19,981 nucleotides of DNA from Bacteroidaceae bacterium (GCA_900770705.1 CAAGLF010000067.1:1-19981), one strand, 5' to 3'; positions 1 through 7,363 are shown, counted from the first letter of the stretch. The notes: generated by a model from the letters alone, not told the origin. Translations and numbers: made by a program.

Positions 1-851
1 ACGTCAAGACCACCGAGATATACAAACTGGCCGCTCCGAGCCACGTGAAAGTTTCCTTCGACGTGCCGGAATATACGGCCGACACCGATGCCGTCGGCGT
101 ATTGCGTCTGCTGGAGGCGGTGCGGATATGCGGACTGGAGAAGACCTGCCGTATCTATCAGGCCTCCACCTCCGAACTCTTTGGCAAGGTGCAGGAAGTG
201 CCGCAGCGTGAGACGACTCCCTTCTATCCCCGTTCGCCCTATGGTGTGGCCAAGCAGTACGGCTTCTGGATTGTCCGCAACTACCGGGAAAGCTATGGTA
301 TGTTTGCCGTCAACGGCATCCTGTTCAACCACGAGAGCGAGCGCCGCGGAGAGACCTTCGTGACCCGCAAGATCACCTTGGCCGCCGCCCGTATCAAGCA
401 GGGGTTCCAGGACAAGCTCTACCTCGGCAATCTCGACGCCAGGCGCGACTGGGGCTATGCCAAGGATTACGTGGAGTGTATGTGGCTGATGTTGCAGCAC
501 ACGACGCCCGAGGACTTCGTCATCGCCACCGGCGAGATGCACACGGTACGCGAGTTCTGCACCCTGGCCTTTGCCCACCTCGGCATAGACCTGGAGTGGA
601 AAGGTGCCGGTGTGGAGGAGAAAGGTGTGGACAAAGCCACCGGCCGCATACTGGTAGAGGTCGACCCCAAGTACTTCCGTCCCTGCGAGGTGGAGCAACT
701 GCTGGGCGACCCGACCAAGGCCCGCAACCTCCTGGGCTGGAATCCCGTGAAGACTTCTTTCCCGAAGCTGGTGTCCCTGATGGTCGACCACGACATGCGT
801 TTCGTCAGGAAGCTGCACCTCAAGGCGCAGCTGGAGGAGGCGGAAGACTGA
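1..851 (+). CDS. gmd: GDP-mannose 4,6-dehydratase, 5' end missing
   Basis: This enzyme converts GDP-D-mannose to GDP-4-keto-6-deoxy-D-mannose in the cytoplasm, the first committed step to GDP-L-fucose. The reading frame is open from base 3 and yields 282 residues. The family is usually 350-375 residues long, so about 70-90 N-terminal residues with the NAD(P)-binding GxxGxxG motif lie outside the window. Visible hallmarks are EIYKLAAPSHVKVSF near the left edge, the catalytic Ser/Thr segment ASTSELFG, the YxxxK dyad in SPYGVAK, and the substrate-binding stretch FNHESERRGETFVTRK. A GTG at 45 could be mistaken for a start, but homology clearly continues upstream of it. The gene ends 27 bp before fcl, so the two are almost certainly cotranscribed. 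The identification is firm; only the true start is unknown. Confidence 0.96.
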   Translation, partial: VKTTEIYKLAAPSHVKVSFDVPEYTADTDAVGVLRLLEAVRICGLEKTCRIYQASTSELFGKVQEVPQRETTPFYPRSPYGVAKQYGFWIVRNYRESYGMFAVNGILFNHESERRGETFVTRKITLAAARIKQGFQDKLYLGNLDARRDWGYAKDYVECMWLMLQHTTPEDFVIATGEMHTVREFCTLAFAHLGIDLEWKGAGVEEKGVDKATGRILVEVDPKYFRPCEVEQLLGDPTKARNLLGWNPVKTSFPKLVSLMVDHDMRFVRKLHLKAQLEEAED

Positions 852-878
852 GCCATACAGACAAAATCCTACAGCCCT

Positions 879-1967
879 ATGTTACCCAAGACAACCAAGA
901 TATACGTAGCCGGCCACCGCGGCCTGGTGGGCTCGGCCATCTGGAACAACCTGCAGTCCAGGGGCTATACCAACCTCGTGGGCAGGACGCACGCGGAGCT
1001 CGACCTGCTGGACGCTGTGGCCGTACGCCGCTTCTTCGACGAGGAGCAGCCCGAAGCCGTGGTGCTGGCAGCGGCCTTCGTGGGCGGCATTATGGCCAAC
1101 TTCCGCTATCGGGCCGACTTCATCTACCGCAATCTGCAAATCCAGCAAAACGTCATCGGCGAGAGCTGGCGCCACGGCGTCAAGAAGTTGCTCTTCCTCG
1201 GCAGCACCTGCATCTACCCCCGCGAGGCACCGCAGCCTATGCGGGAGGACTGCTTGCTGACTTCCCCGCTGGAGTACACCAACGAGCCCTACGCGCTGGC
1301 CAAAATTGCGGGGCTGAAGATGTGCGAGAGCTTCAACCTGCAGTACGGCACCAACTACGTGGCCGTTATGCCCACCAACCTCTACGGCCCCAACGACAAC
1401 TTCCACCTGGAGAACAGCCACGTGCTGCCGGCCATGATGCGCAAGCTCCACCTGGGTAAGTGCCTCTCCGAAGGAAATTGGGAAGCCGTGCGCCTCGACC
1501 TAAACCGCCGCCCCGTGCAGGGCGTAGACGGACAGGCTTCCGAGGAGGAAATAATGGACACGCTGGCAGGCTTCGGCATACGCCCGGGCAGCGTCACGCT
1601 GTGGGGAACGGGCAGTCCGCTACGCGAATTCCTCTGGAGTGAGGATATGGCCGACGCCAGTGTACACGTGTTGCTAAACGTAGACTTCAAGGACACGTTT
1701 GCGCCAGACGCCCGCGAGGTGCGCAACTGCCACATCAATGTCGGGACGGGCAAGGAGCTGACCATCCGTGCCTGTGCCGAAAAGATACGCAGTCAGGTGG
1801 GCTTTATGGGTGAGATCGTATGGGACCGCTCCAAGCCCGACGGCACGATGAAGAAGCTGACCGACGTGTCCAAGCTCCACGGCCTCGGCTGGCACCACCA
1901 GGTTGAGATAGACGAAGGTATCGGCCGCCTCTACCGCTGGTATCTCGGCGACCTGTCCCGTCAGTAG
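879..1967 (+). CDS. fcl: GDP-L-fucose synthase (epimerase/reductase)
   Basis: This NADPH-dependent bifunctional enzyme epimerises and reduces the Gmd product to GDP-L-fucose. The protein has 362 residues. The Rossmann motif GHRGLVGS sits at residues 12-19 (Gly12, Gly15, Gly18), and the catalytic triad is visible as Ser109 in GSTCIYP plus Tyr138 and Lys142 in YALAK. LYGPNDNFHLENSHVLPA is characteristic of the family. The protein is about 40 residues longer than the E. coli enzyme because of an insertion at roughly residues 195-238 (EGNWEAVRLDLNRRPVQGVD and following), a form I associate with Bacteroidetes homologues. The ATG at 879 fits the N-terminus of the family. It lies 27 bp after gmd and 58 bp before manC, in one operon. 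Confidence 0.96.
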   Translation: MLPKTTKIYVAGHRGLVGSAIWNNLQSRGYTNLVGRTHAELDLLDAVAVRRFFDEEQPEAVVLAAAFVGGIMANFRYRADFIYRNLQIQQNVIGESWRHGVKKLLFLGSTCIYPREAPQPMREDCLLTSPLEYTNEPYALAKIAGLKMCESFNLQYGTNYVAVMPTNLYGPNDNFHLENSHVLPAMMRKLHLGKCLSEGNWEAVRLDLNRRPVQGVDGQASEEEIMDTLAGFGIRPGSVTLWGTGSPLREFLWSEDMADASVHVLLNVDFKDTFAPDAREVRNCHINVGTGKELTIRACAEKIRSQVGFMGEIVWDRSKPDGTMKKLTDVSKLHGLGWHHQVEIDEGIGRLYRWYLGDLSRQ

Positions 1968-2025
1968 CCACCCCGCTCCAGACAGGCCGACCGCCTTGTC
2001 CGGCCACACATTTATATATAGGTAT

Positions 2026-3384
2026 ATGGAACAGCAACCCCGAATCATACTTCTCTCCGGAGGCAGTGGAACCCGCCTGTGGCCACTCTCCAACGGCACT
2101 CGTGCCAAGCAATTCCTACAGTTGTTGCCGGCTCCCGACGGCACCACCGAGTCTATGCTCCAGCGCATTGTGCGCCAGTTGCGTGAGGCCGGGCTGGGCG
2201 ACTCCATCACGGTGGCCACCAGTCTGGCCCAGCGCGACATCGTTTGCAACCAGCTGGACGAACAGGTATCCTTCATCACCGAGCCCGACCATCGCGGCAC
2301 GCTGCCGGCCATCTGCCTGGCAGCGCTCAGGATGGCCGAGAGCGGCGTGGGGGCCGACGAGACGGTGGTAGTAATGCCCACCGACGCCTTTGCCGGTGCC
2401 GACTATTTCCGCGTAATGGCCCGTATGGCGGCGGCCGTACCCACGACGCAGGACTCCATCGTACTGATGGGCGTACGGCCCACTTACCCTTCCACCAAGT
2501 ACGGCTATATCGTGCCGACCGCCGCGCAGTATGAGCCGGAGGCCGTGCTGCCGGTGGCGAAGTTTGTGGAGAAGCCGGCACTGCCCGCGGCCGAAGTCCT
2601 CTTCGGGAGCGGCGCCCTCTGGAACGGCGGCGTCTTTGCCATGCGGCTGGGCTACCTGCTCGAGGTGGCCGCCCGCACCTTCGGCCATCCCACCTACGAC
2701 AGCCTGTACACCCGCTACGCCACGCTGCCCAAACTGAGCTTCGACGTAGAAGTGCTGGAGAAGGCGGAGCGCATGCTGGTGGTACCCTTCCTGGGCCAGT
2801 GGAAGGACCTCGGCACCTGGAACACCCTGCTGGAGGAGACACCCGTCACGACGTCGGGAAATGTGCTCGTGGGGCAGGACGTGGAGCACACACACATCAT
2901 CAACGAGCTCGACCAGCCCCTGCTCTGCGTAGGCACACACGGTATGATAGTGGCGGCCACCAGCGACGGCATACTCGTATGCCGCAAGGAACTCAGCGAG
3001 AGCATTAAGCACGACGTGGGAAAACTCGCCGTACGCCCGATGTACGAGGAGCGGCGCTGGGGCACCTACAAGGTGATCAACAACCTTACCTTCGCCGACG
3101 GAGCCAAGGCGCTCACCAAACTACTCTGCATAAAGGCCGGCAAGAACATCAGCTACCAGATACACCGCCACCGCGACGAGATATGGACCTTCGTCGACGG
3201 CGAGGGACGCCTGGTGCTCGACGGACGCGAACAGCGGGTGGGACGCGGCGACGTAGTGCGCATTGCAGCAGGCACCCTCCATGCCGTACGCGCCATCTCC
3301 GACCTGCAGATTATCGAGGTGCAGACCGGCGACCAGCTCATTGAAGAAGACATCGAGCGCTTCCCCTGGAGCTGGGAGAGCTGA
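2026..3384 (+). CDS. manC: Mannose-1-phosphate guanylyltransferase / mannose-6-phosphate isomerase
   Basis: This enzyme makes GDP-mannose, the substrate of Gmd, from GTP and mannose-1-phosphate. The 452-residue protein has two parts. The N-terminal nucleotidyltransferase has the signature GGSGTRLWPLS (12-22) with KQF (28-30), a KFVEKP motif (179-184) and WNGGVF (199-204). The C-terminal cupin (about 340-440) has His380, His382, Glu385 and His419 in positions expected for the type II phosphomannose isomerase metal site, so it may also interconvert fructose-6-P and mannose-6-P. The frame is open to a TTG at 1996, but the ATG at 2026 begins directly before the conserved first strand (RIILLSGGSG) and is the better start. 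No phosphomannomutase is present in the window, so that step must be encoded elsewhere. It is the third gene of the gmd-fcl-manC operon. Confidence 0.95.
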   Translation: MEQQPRIILLSGGSGTRLWPLSNGTRAKQFLQLLPAPDGTTESMLQRIVRQLREAGLGDSITVATSLAQRDIVCNQLDEQVSFITEPDHRGTLPAICLAALRMAESGVGADETVVVMPTDAFAGADYFRVMARMAAAVPTTQDSIVLMGVRPTYPSTKYGYIVPTAAQYEPEAVLPVAKFVEKPALPAAEVLFGSGALWNGGVFAMRLGYLLEVAARTFGHPTYDSLYTRYATLPKLSFDVEVLEKAERMLVVPFLGQWKDLGTWNTLLEETPVTTSGNVLVGQDVEHTHIINELDQPLLCVGTHGMIVAATSDGILVCRKELSESIKHDVGKLAVRPMYEERRWGTYKVINNLTFADGAKALTKLLCIKAGKNISYQIHRHRDEIWTFVDGEGRLVLDGREQRVGRGDVVRIAAGTLHAVRAISDLQIIEVQTGDQLIEEDIERFPWSWES

Positions 3385-3523
3385 AGCCAAAAAGCCAGAA
3401 AAGCGGAGCCGTCGAGAAGCGCTTGAGCGCAATCGGACCATACGTGCACGATATTCACCGCTTCCCAGCCGGATCCATACACCAGCCTCCCCACTCCCCT
3501 GTATGCAGACAAGCCATAGCCGA

Positions 3524-3748
3524 CCATCACCTAAGTACGGCTTAGACATCGTCTAAGTACAGCTTAGAAAATCCTAAGTACGGCTTAGACATCGTCTAAG
3601 TACGGCTTAGAAAATCCTAAGTACGGCTTAGACATCACCTAAGTACGGCTTAGAAGTCACCTAAGCCAAGTTTTGCCCGCAATAAAGCCCAACTTTGCCC
3701 GCAACGAAGCCCAACTTTGCCTGCAACAAAGCCCGGTTTTGCCACGCA
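3524..3748. repeat. Phased array of ten 15-bp inverted-repeat cores
   Basis: Ten 15-bp cores start at 3531, 3553, 3574, 3596, 3617, 3639, 3661, 3683, 3705 and 3727, a 21-22 bp period. Cores 1-6 are CTAAGTACGGCTTAG (core 2 has A for the first G of GGC), with 5-bp inverted ends CTAAG/CTTAG. Spacers run ACATCGT, AAAATC, ACATCGT, AAAATC, ACATCAC, AAGTCAC. Cores 7-10 change sequence (for example CGAAGCCCAACTTTG and CAAAGCCCGGTTTTG) but keep the inverted ends and the period, with spacers CCCGCAA, CCCGCAA and CCTGCAA. It fills most of the 440-bp gap between manC and the hydrolase gene. In 3385-3523 I see no gene, only unremarkable sequence. Function unknown: an operator array, a nucleoid-protein binding array or a simple repeat family are all possible. 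Confidence 0.93.
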
Positions 3749-3824
3749 GCCAGGTTCTTCCGCCGGCGCGTGCGCCCGACATAGCAACCCTTGATTCATT
3801 ACTCACGATACCACTTGACCCACA

Positions 3825-4412
3825 ATGATACTCTACGTACACGGATTTGCCTCGGGAGGCGCCAGCGGCACCGTAATGCTGCTCCGCCAGGCGCTCTACC
3901 CCTACGGCATAAAGGTGGCAGCCCCCGACCTGCCCCTGCTGCCCTCTGAGGCCATCGGCCTGCTCCGCACCACCGTGGAGCAGCTCCGCCCGCGGCTGAT
4001 CATCGGCACCTCGATGGGCGGCTTCCTGGCCGAAATGCTGCGCGGCTATCCCCGCATACTCGTCAACCCCTCCTTCCATACAGCCCGCCTGCTCACCTTC
4101 CGCGGCACAGGGCGCTACCCCTTCAGCTGCAAACGCGAGGACGGCAGCAAGGACTTCAAGGTGGACAAGGCGATGATCGAAGACTTCAGGCGGATGGAGA
4201 AGCTGTCGTTTCAAGGCATTACGCCCACGGACAAGGAACTCGTATGGGGACTCTTCGGCGACAAAGACCCCACCGTACATACACAGGACGACTTCACCCG
4301 CCACTACGGCCGCGGGCACTTCCAGGTATTCGACGGCGAACACCGGCTGAACGACAAGATAGTGAGCCGCGTGGTGCTGCCCTTGATACGGCAGATTCTG
4401 CAACTGGATTGA
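3825..4412 (+). CDS. YqiA/UPF0227-like alpha/beta-hydrolase (esterase)
   Basis: This is a small cytoplasmic alpha/beta-hydrolase of 195 residues, close to the YqiA family length. It starts with the conserved MILYVHGFAS (oxyanion-hole HGF). The nucleophile elbow is GTSMGG with Ser63, the acid is probably Asp146 or Asp148 in FGDKDPTV, and the catalytic histidine is His173 in GEHRLND. It lacks a signal peptide. Characterised relatives hydrolyse short acyl or thioester substrates, but the natural substrate here cannot be read from the sequence. The gene is separated from manC by the 440-bp repeat-bearing gap, so it probably has its own promoter, although I could not identify a clear TAnnTTTG box. 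It ends 11 bp before a strong hairpin terminator. Confidence 0.85.
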   Translation: MILYVHGFASGGASGTVMLLRQALYPYGIKVAAPDLPLLPSEAIGLLRTTVEQLRPRLIIGTSMGGFLAEMLRGYPRILVNPSFHTARLLTFRGTGRYPFSCKREDGSKDFKVDKAMIEDFRRMEKLSFQGITPTDKELVWGLFGDKDPTVHTQDDFTRHYGRGHFQVFDGEHRLNDKIVSRVVLPLIRQILQLD

Positions 4413-4423
4413 ACTACACAGCA

Positions 4424-4471
4424 GGAAAGCAAAGGGAGGTGCGGCCATTGCCGCACCTCCCTTTGCTTTCC
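4424..4471. terminator. Perfect 22-bp-arm hairpin, shared bidirectional terminator
   Basis: The arms GGAAAGCAAAGGGAGGTGCG+GC (4424-4445) and their exact complement (4450-4471) enclose a 4-nt loop CATT. The hairpin lies between the convergent hydrolase gene (stop 4412, +) and the 56-residue peptide gene (stop 4483, -), so it can terminate both transcripts. No long U-tract follows on either strand, but the stem itself is exceptionally strong and its purine-rich arm (GGAAAGCAAAGGGAGG) puts U-rich RNA in the 3' arm for the plus strand. Confidence 0.88.
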
Positions 4472-4482
4472 ATACGTCCGAT

Positions 4483-4653
4483 TCAGTCCGGAACTTTCGA
4501 ACCGCCGCCGAAGCCGACTTCATCGTAGTCTTCGGGCAAGTCCTCGGCCGACCAGCTGCCGCCCGGAGGCGTCGTACCGCCGGAAGCGGCGAGGATATGG
4601 GTGGTACAGAGTTCGTGGAGCACGCTTTGGGGCTGAATATATACTTTCTTCAT
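4483..4653 (-). CDS. 56-residue small protein, MKKxYIxP...LAASGG type
   Basis: This short ORF starts MKKVYIQPQSVLHELC, continues through THILAASGGTTPPGGSW and ends in an acidic, glycine-rich tail (ED, DYDE, GFGGGS). It begins 35 bp after the stop of the GLUG protein gene and ends 11 bp before the shared hairpin, so it is most likely the last gene of that transcript. Small proteins opening MKKxYxxP with an LLA.SG-type motif near residue 25 recur in Prevotella-like genomes; their function is not known to me. The LAASGG segment resembles a double-glycine leader processing site, but no C39 peptidase or exporter is encoded nearby. There is no convincing Sec signal. Codon use and the exact placement before the terminator support a real gene. 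Confidence 0.72.
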   Translation of the reverse strand: MKKVYIQPQSVLHELCTTHILAASGGTTPPGGSWSAEDLPEDYDEVGFGGGSKVPD

Positions 4654-4688
4654 GGTTTATTTGCTATATATCATGATGTGTGACTTCT

Positions 4689-7238
4689 TTATTTCACCAC
4701 TTTCTTTCCGTCCTTGATGAAGACGCCGCTGCGGGGTTCTTCGGCGAGGCGGCGGCCCTGGAGGTCGTAGATGCCTTGGCACGCGGCGGAGGTGACGATG
4801 CGGATGTCTTCGATACCCGTGACTTCGCCTTCGCCAATCACGCTGACGGTGATCTGACGCGGTGCGGCGCCGGCACTTTCTTCGTCGATGATGTCGCCGC
4901 GGGAAGCCACGGTGAGATACCAGCGCTGCGGCTTGAGCGCACCCTCGGGGTGATAGAGGCTGCCGCCCGTCATGGTGTAGTCGTTGACAGCGTCGAAACT
5001 GCTCTTCTCGGAATAGATGCCCGTGAAGGTGTAGAGGCGGGTGACGCTGGCGCAGTCAATGGTCTTGCTTTCGGGCTCGGCGAGGGAGACATTGCTGAGC
5101 GTGATGGTCTTGTCGCCGGCTTCGAGAGCGCGGATGAGGTAGGGTGTGTTGGGGCGGAGCGTGCCCGAGGTCACCTTCTTCACTTCGAGCACCACCTTCG
5201 TGCTGCCGTCGGCTTCCTCATATTCGTGGAAGTTGTTGATGCACGCCACTTCCAGTCCCTGCGCCGTCCAGTCTGCGCTCTTCATGGCGAAGGGCACGTA
5301 GAGCGGCTGCCAGTTGGTGTGGCTGAAGCTGCGGGTGTAGGTGAAGTTAATCACATCTTGCGCGGTGGTATATTCTTCTCCGTCTGCCAGCGTCAGCGCC
5401 TCGACGGCGGTCGGCCATGTGCCGCTGATGATGAGGGTGTAGTCGCCGCTGATGGCTTGACCACCGTATTTGCGTACGCCGATGTAGTAGGCTGTGCCTT
5501 TCGTGACGGTGTAGGTGAATTGGAAGTTGGAGTTCTCGCCGCCGTCGTCGTTGTATGTCAATCTGGTCGTACCGTCGCTGCTCCATAGTGAGCCGTAGGT
5601 GTCCCAACTACCCGAGGTTGTCACGGTGAGTTCTCCGTCGCCGGGTGCCACGAAGCGGTAGAGGTTGTAGCCGTTGATTTCTGTACGTGCGCCGATCACG
5701 GCTGCAATCTGAATGGTGTGCGTGCCGGCTTCGAGGATCGGGATGGTCACGTCGCAGCCGGTGCAGGAGCCCGTGGCATAGTCAAAACTGTGACCGGTGC
5801 ATTTCACCACGGGGTCGGCAATTTCGGCAGTCAGCGCTTCGTCGGTGAAGTAGCGGTGGCAGAGGTCGCACTCCCAGTATTCCACATTGCCGTCAGTGGT
5901 GCAGGTCTTCTCCACTGCGTCGTGGTGGGTGGCAGTGCCGTGAGTGAAGGTGACGGTGCCCTCCGTGTCGGGGCGCGTGTTGCTGAAACTTCCGCCGCTG
6001 AAGCTGCCTGTGCAGGCAATGGTGATGTCGCCCGCAGCATAGACCGTGTGGGCAGAACCGAGTTGCGGATAGTCGTCCGTGCCGATTTGCTGTCCCCAGG
6101 TGCCGGCGGGCGCAACGCTTTGCAGCAGATAGGTCACCATGCCGCTTTGGAGTTCGGCTGTGGTGTAGCCCACGGCCACGCCGATCCCACTGCAGCCGGC
6201 GTCAGAGGCAATTTCCCCAATGCCTCGGGGCGTCTGCACCGTTCCGTTGATGGTCAGGGTGGCATCACTACTGAACACGGCATAGTCCGACAGGGTCAGA
6301 GGCGCTTGTACCCCTCCCACCAGCAGGCCGGATGTCTGATAGTTGGACGTTTCGGTCACATTGCCCGTCGAAATCACATTGGAGATGCTGCCGGTAGCTG
6401 TTATTAATCCGGCAATGCCACCGACATATTCATTACCTTCCACATTCCCGTGGTTGGCACAATGGGAGACGTTGCCTCCGCTCAGATAACCGGCAATGCC
6501 GCCCACGCCATTGCTTGAGCTTTGCAACGCGCCATAGTTGATACAGAAATCAATCGTACCACTGTTCTGACCACAGATGCCGCCTAAAAGACTGTTTGTG
6601 CCACTTATCTGTGCGTGGTTGGTGCAATGTGAAATGGTACCGGAATTGAACCCGGCGATACCACCCACGTAATACTTGCCGGAAATCGTGCCATCTGCCA
6701 CCGTTACGTTGGACACAGTACCGTATAAACCTCCAATTATGGCCGTATTATTGTCAGAACCTGTAATGCTAACCCCGGTGAACGTGATGTTCCGGATGGT
6801 GCAAGAACCGGTATTACCAAAAAAACCGGCATAACGCTGTGACCTATTGACATAGAGGTTTGAGATGGTGTGACCGTCGCCGTCGAAGGTGCCGAACCAG
6901 TTGATGGTCAGATCTTCGCGCGAGATGGGTTCCCAAGTGCCGAGGCTCTCAGAGCAGACGGTGCTCATGTCGATGTCGGCGGTGAGTTTGGCGCAGGCAG
7001 TGCGGTGCATGGTGGCTGTCTCGCCGTCAGCGGGCGTGTAGGTGCCGTTCACCCAGTCGCGGAACCACGCCAACTGCGCGGCATTGGCAATCTGATAGGG
7101 GTTGGCTGACGAACCGTCGCCTGCAGCGGGTTGCTCCGTGGCGACACTCTGTGCCCACACCGAGGCGGGCAGTATGAGGGTTGCCACGAACAGCAGTGCC
7201 GCGAGCAACCGGGTCTTTCTTTGTAAAGTTGTTACCAT
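4689..7238 (-). CDS. Secreted GLUG-repeat / PPC-domain surface protein with short C-terminal sorting-like tail
   Basis: This protein has 849 residues. Residues 1-30 form a Sec signal peptide (hydrophobic 11-28, cleavage likely after VWA). Residues 40-165 contain the usual opening GDGSSANPYQIANAAQLAWF and WFGTFDGDGHTISNLYV. About 166-295 is a GLUG-type beta-helix with repeats of VGGIAG...GTISHC...H...I, whose cysteines (Cys205, Cys232, Cys260) recur every ~27 residues. Residues 440-496 hold CxxC pairs (Cys457/Cys460, Cys492/Cys495) in a Cys-rich segment common in such proteins. Residues 500-606 resemble a bacterial pre-peptidase C-terminal (PPC) beta-sandwich. The rest is beta-rich, ending IYDLQGRR...GVFIKDGKKVVK. 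The role is probably cell-surface adhesion or glycan/protein binding; no catalytic motif is visible. The start at 7238 immediately precedes the signal peptide. Confidence 0.85.
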   Translation of the reverse strand: MVTTLQRKTRLLAALLFVATLILPASVWAQSVATEQPAAGDGSSANPYQIANAAQLAWFRDWVNGTYTPADGETATMHRTACAKLTADIDMSTVCSESLGTWEPISREDLTINWFGTFDGDGHTISNLYVNRSQRYAGFFGNTGSCTIRNITFTGVSITGSDNNTAIIGGLYGTVSNVTVADGTISGKYYVGGIAGFNSGTISHCTNHAQISGTNSLLGGICGQNSGTIDFCINYGALQSSSNGVGGIAGYLSGGNVSHCANHGNVEGNEYVGGIAGLITATGSISNVISTGNVTETSNYQTSGLLVGGVQAPLTLSDYAVFSSDATLTINGTVQTPRGIGEIASDAGCSGIGVAVGYTTAELQSGMVTYLLQSVAPAGTWGQQIGTDDYPQLGSAHTVYAAGDITIACTGSFSGGSFSNTRPDTEGTVTFTHGTATHHDAVEKTCTTDGNVEYWECDLCHRYFTDEALTAEIADPVVKCTGHSFDYATGSCTGCDVTIPILEAGTHTIQIAAVIGARTEINGYNLYRFVAPGDGELTVTTSGSWDTYGSLWSSDGTTRLTYNDDGGENSNFQFTYTVTKGTAYYIGVRKYGGQAISGDYTLIISGTWPTAVEALTLADGEEYTTAQDVINFTYTRSFSHTNWQPLYVPFAMKSADWTAQGLEVACINNFHEYEEADGSTKVVLEVKKVTSGTLRPNTPYLIRALEAGDKTITLSNVSLAEPESKTIDCASVTRLYTFTGIYSEKSSFDAVNDYTMTGGSLYHPEGALKPQRWYLTVASRGDIIDEESAGAAPRQITVSVIGEGEVTGIEDIRIVTSAACQGIYDLQGRRLAEEPRSGVFIKDGKKVVK

Positions 7239-7323
7239 ATTAAAATAAGGGATTAAGATGAATACCGGCTAAAACGCAACGCTTCCGCCCGTGCCATAGC
7301 GGCATAAGCGGAAGAGTTGTGTC

Positions 7324-7353
7324 CAAATATAGATTTGTAAGGCGGGAACGAAA
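7324..7353 (-). promoter_or_regulatory. Candidate Bacteroidetes promoter for the GLUG gene
   Basis: Read on the minus strand, TATATTTG at 7331-7324 matches the -7 consensus TAnnTTTG exactly. A weak -33 element TTTC (7353-7350) lies 18 bp upstream. It sits 86 bp before the ATG at 7238. Confidence 0.55.
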
Positions 7354-7363
7354 GGCGGGAACG
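7338..7363. repeat. Tandem 13-bp direct repeat at a promoter
   Basis: Two adjacent copies, TAAGGCGGGAACG (7338-7350) and AAAGGCGGGAACG (7351-7363), differ at one base. They cover the spacer and -33 region immediately upstream of the TATATTTG box, where an operator would be expected. Confidence 0.8.

Noticed and set aside
1996..2025. TTG start giving a 10-residue longer ManC
   Set aside because: It is a rare start codon, and the added residues precede the conserved first strand. The ATG at 2026 gives a normal N-terminus.
3524..3748. CRISPR array
   Set aside because: The repeated element is only 15 bp and the spacers are 6-7 bp and themselves repeated. There is no leader or cas gene, so it does not fit CRISPR organisation.
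3657..4523. 288-codon minus-strand open frame across the repeats and the hydrolase gene
   Set aside because: It runs antisense through a well-supported hydrolase, its N-terminal part is just translated 22-bp repeats, and it crosses the terminator hairpin.
4680..6407. Long plus-strand open frames opposite the GLUG gene
   Set aside because: High GC leaves the antisense frames open. The products are Gly/Ala/Val-rich with no domain features, while the minus strand encodes a coherent secreted protein.
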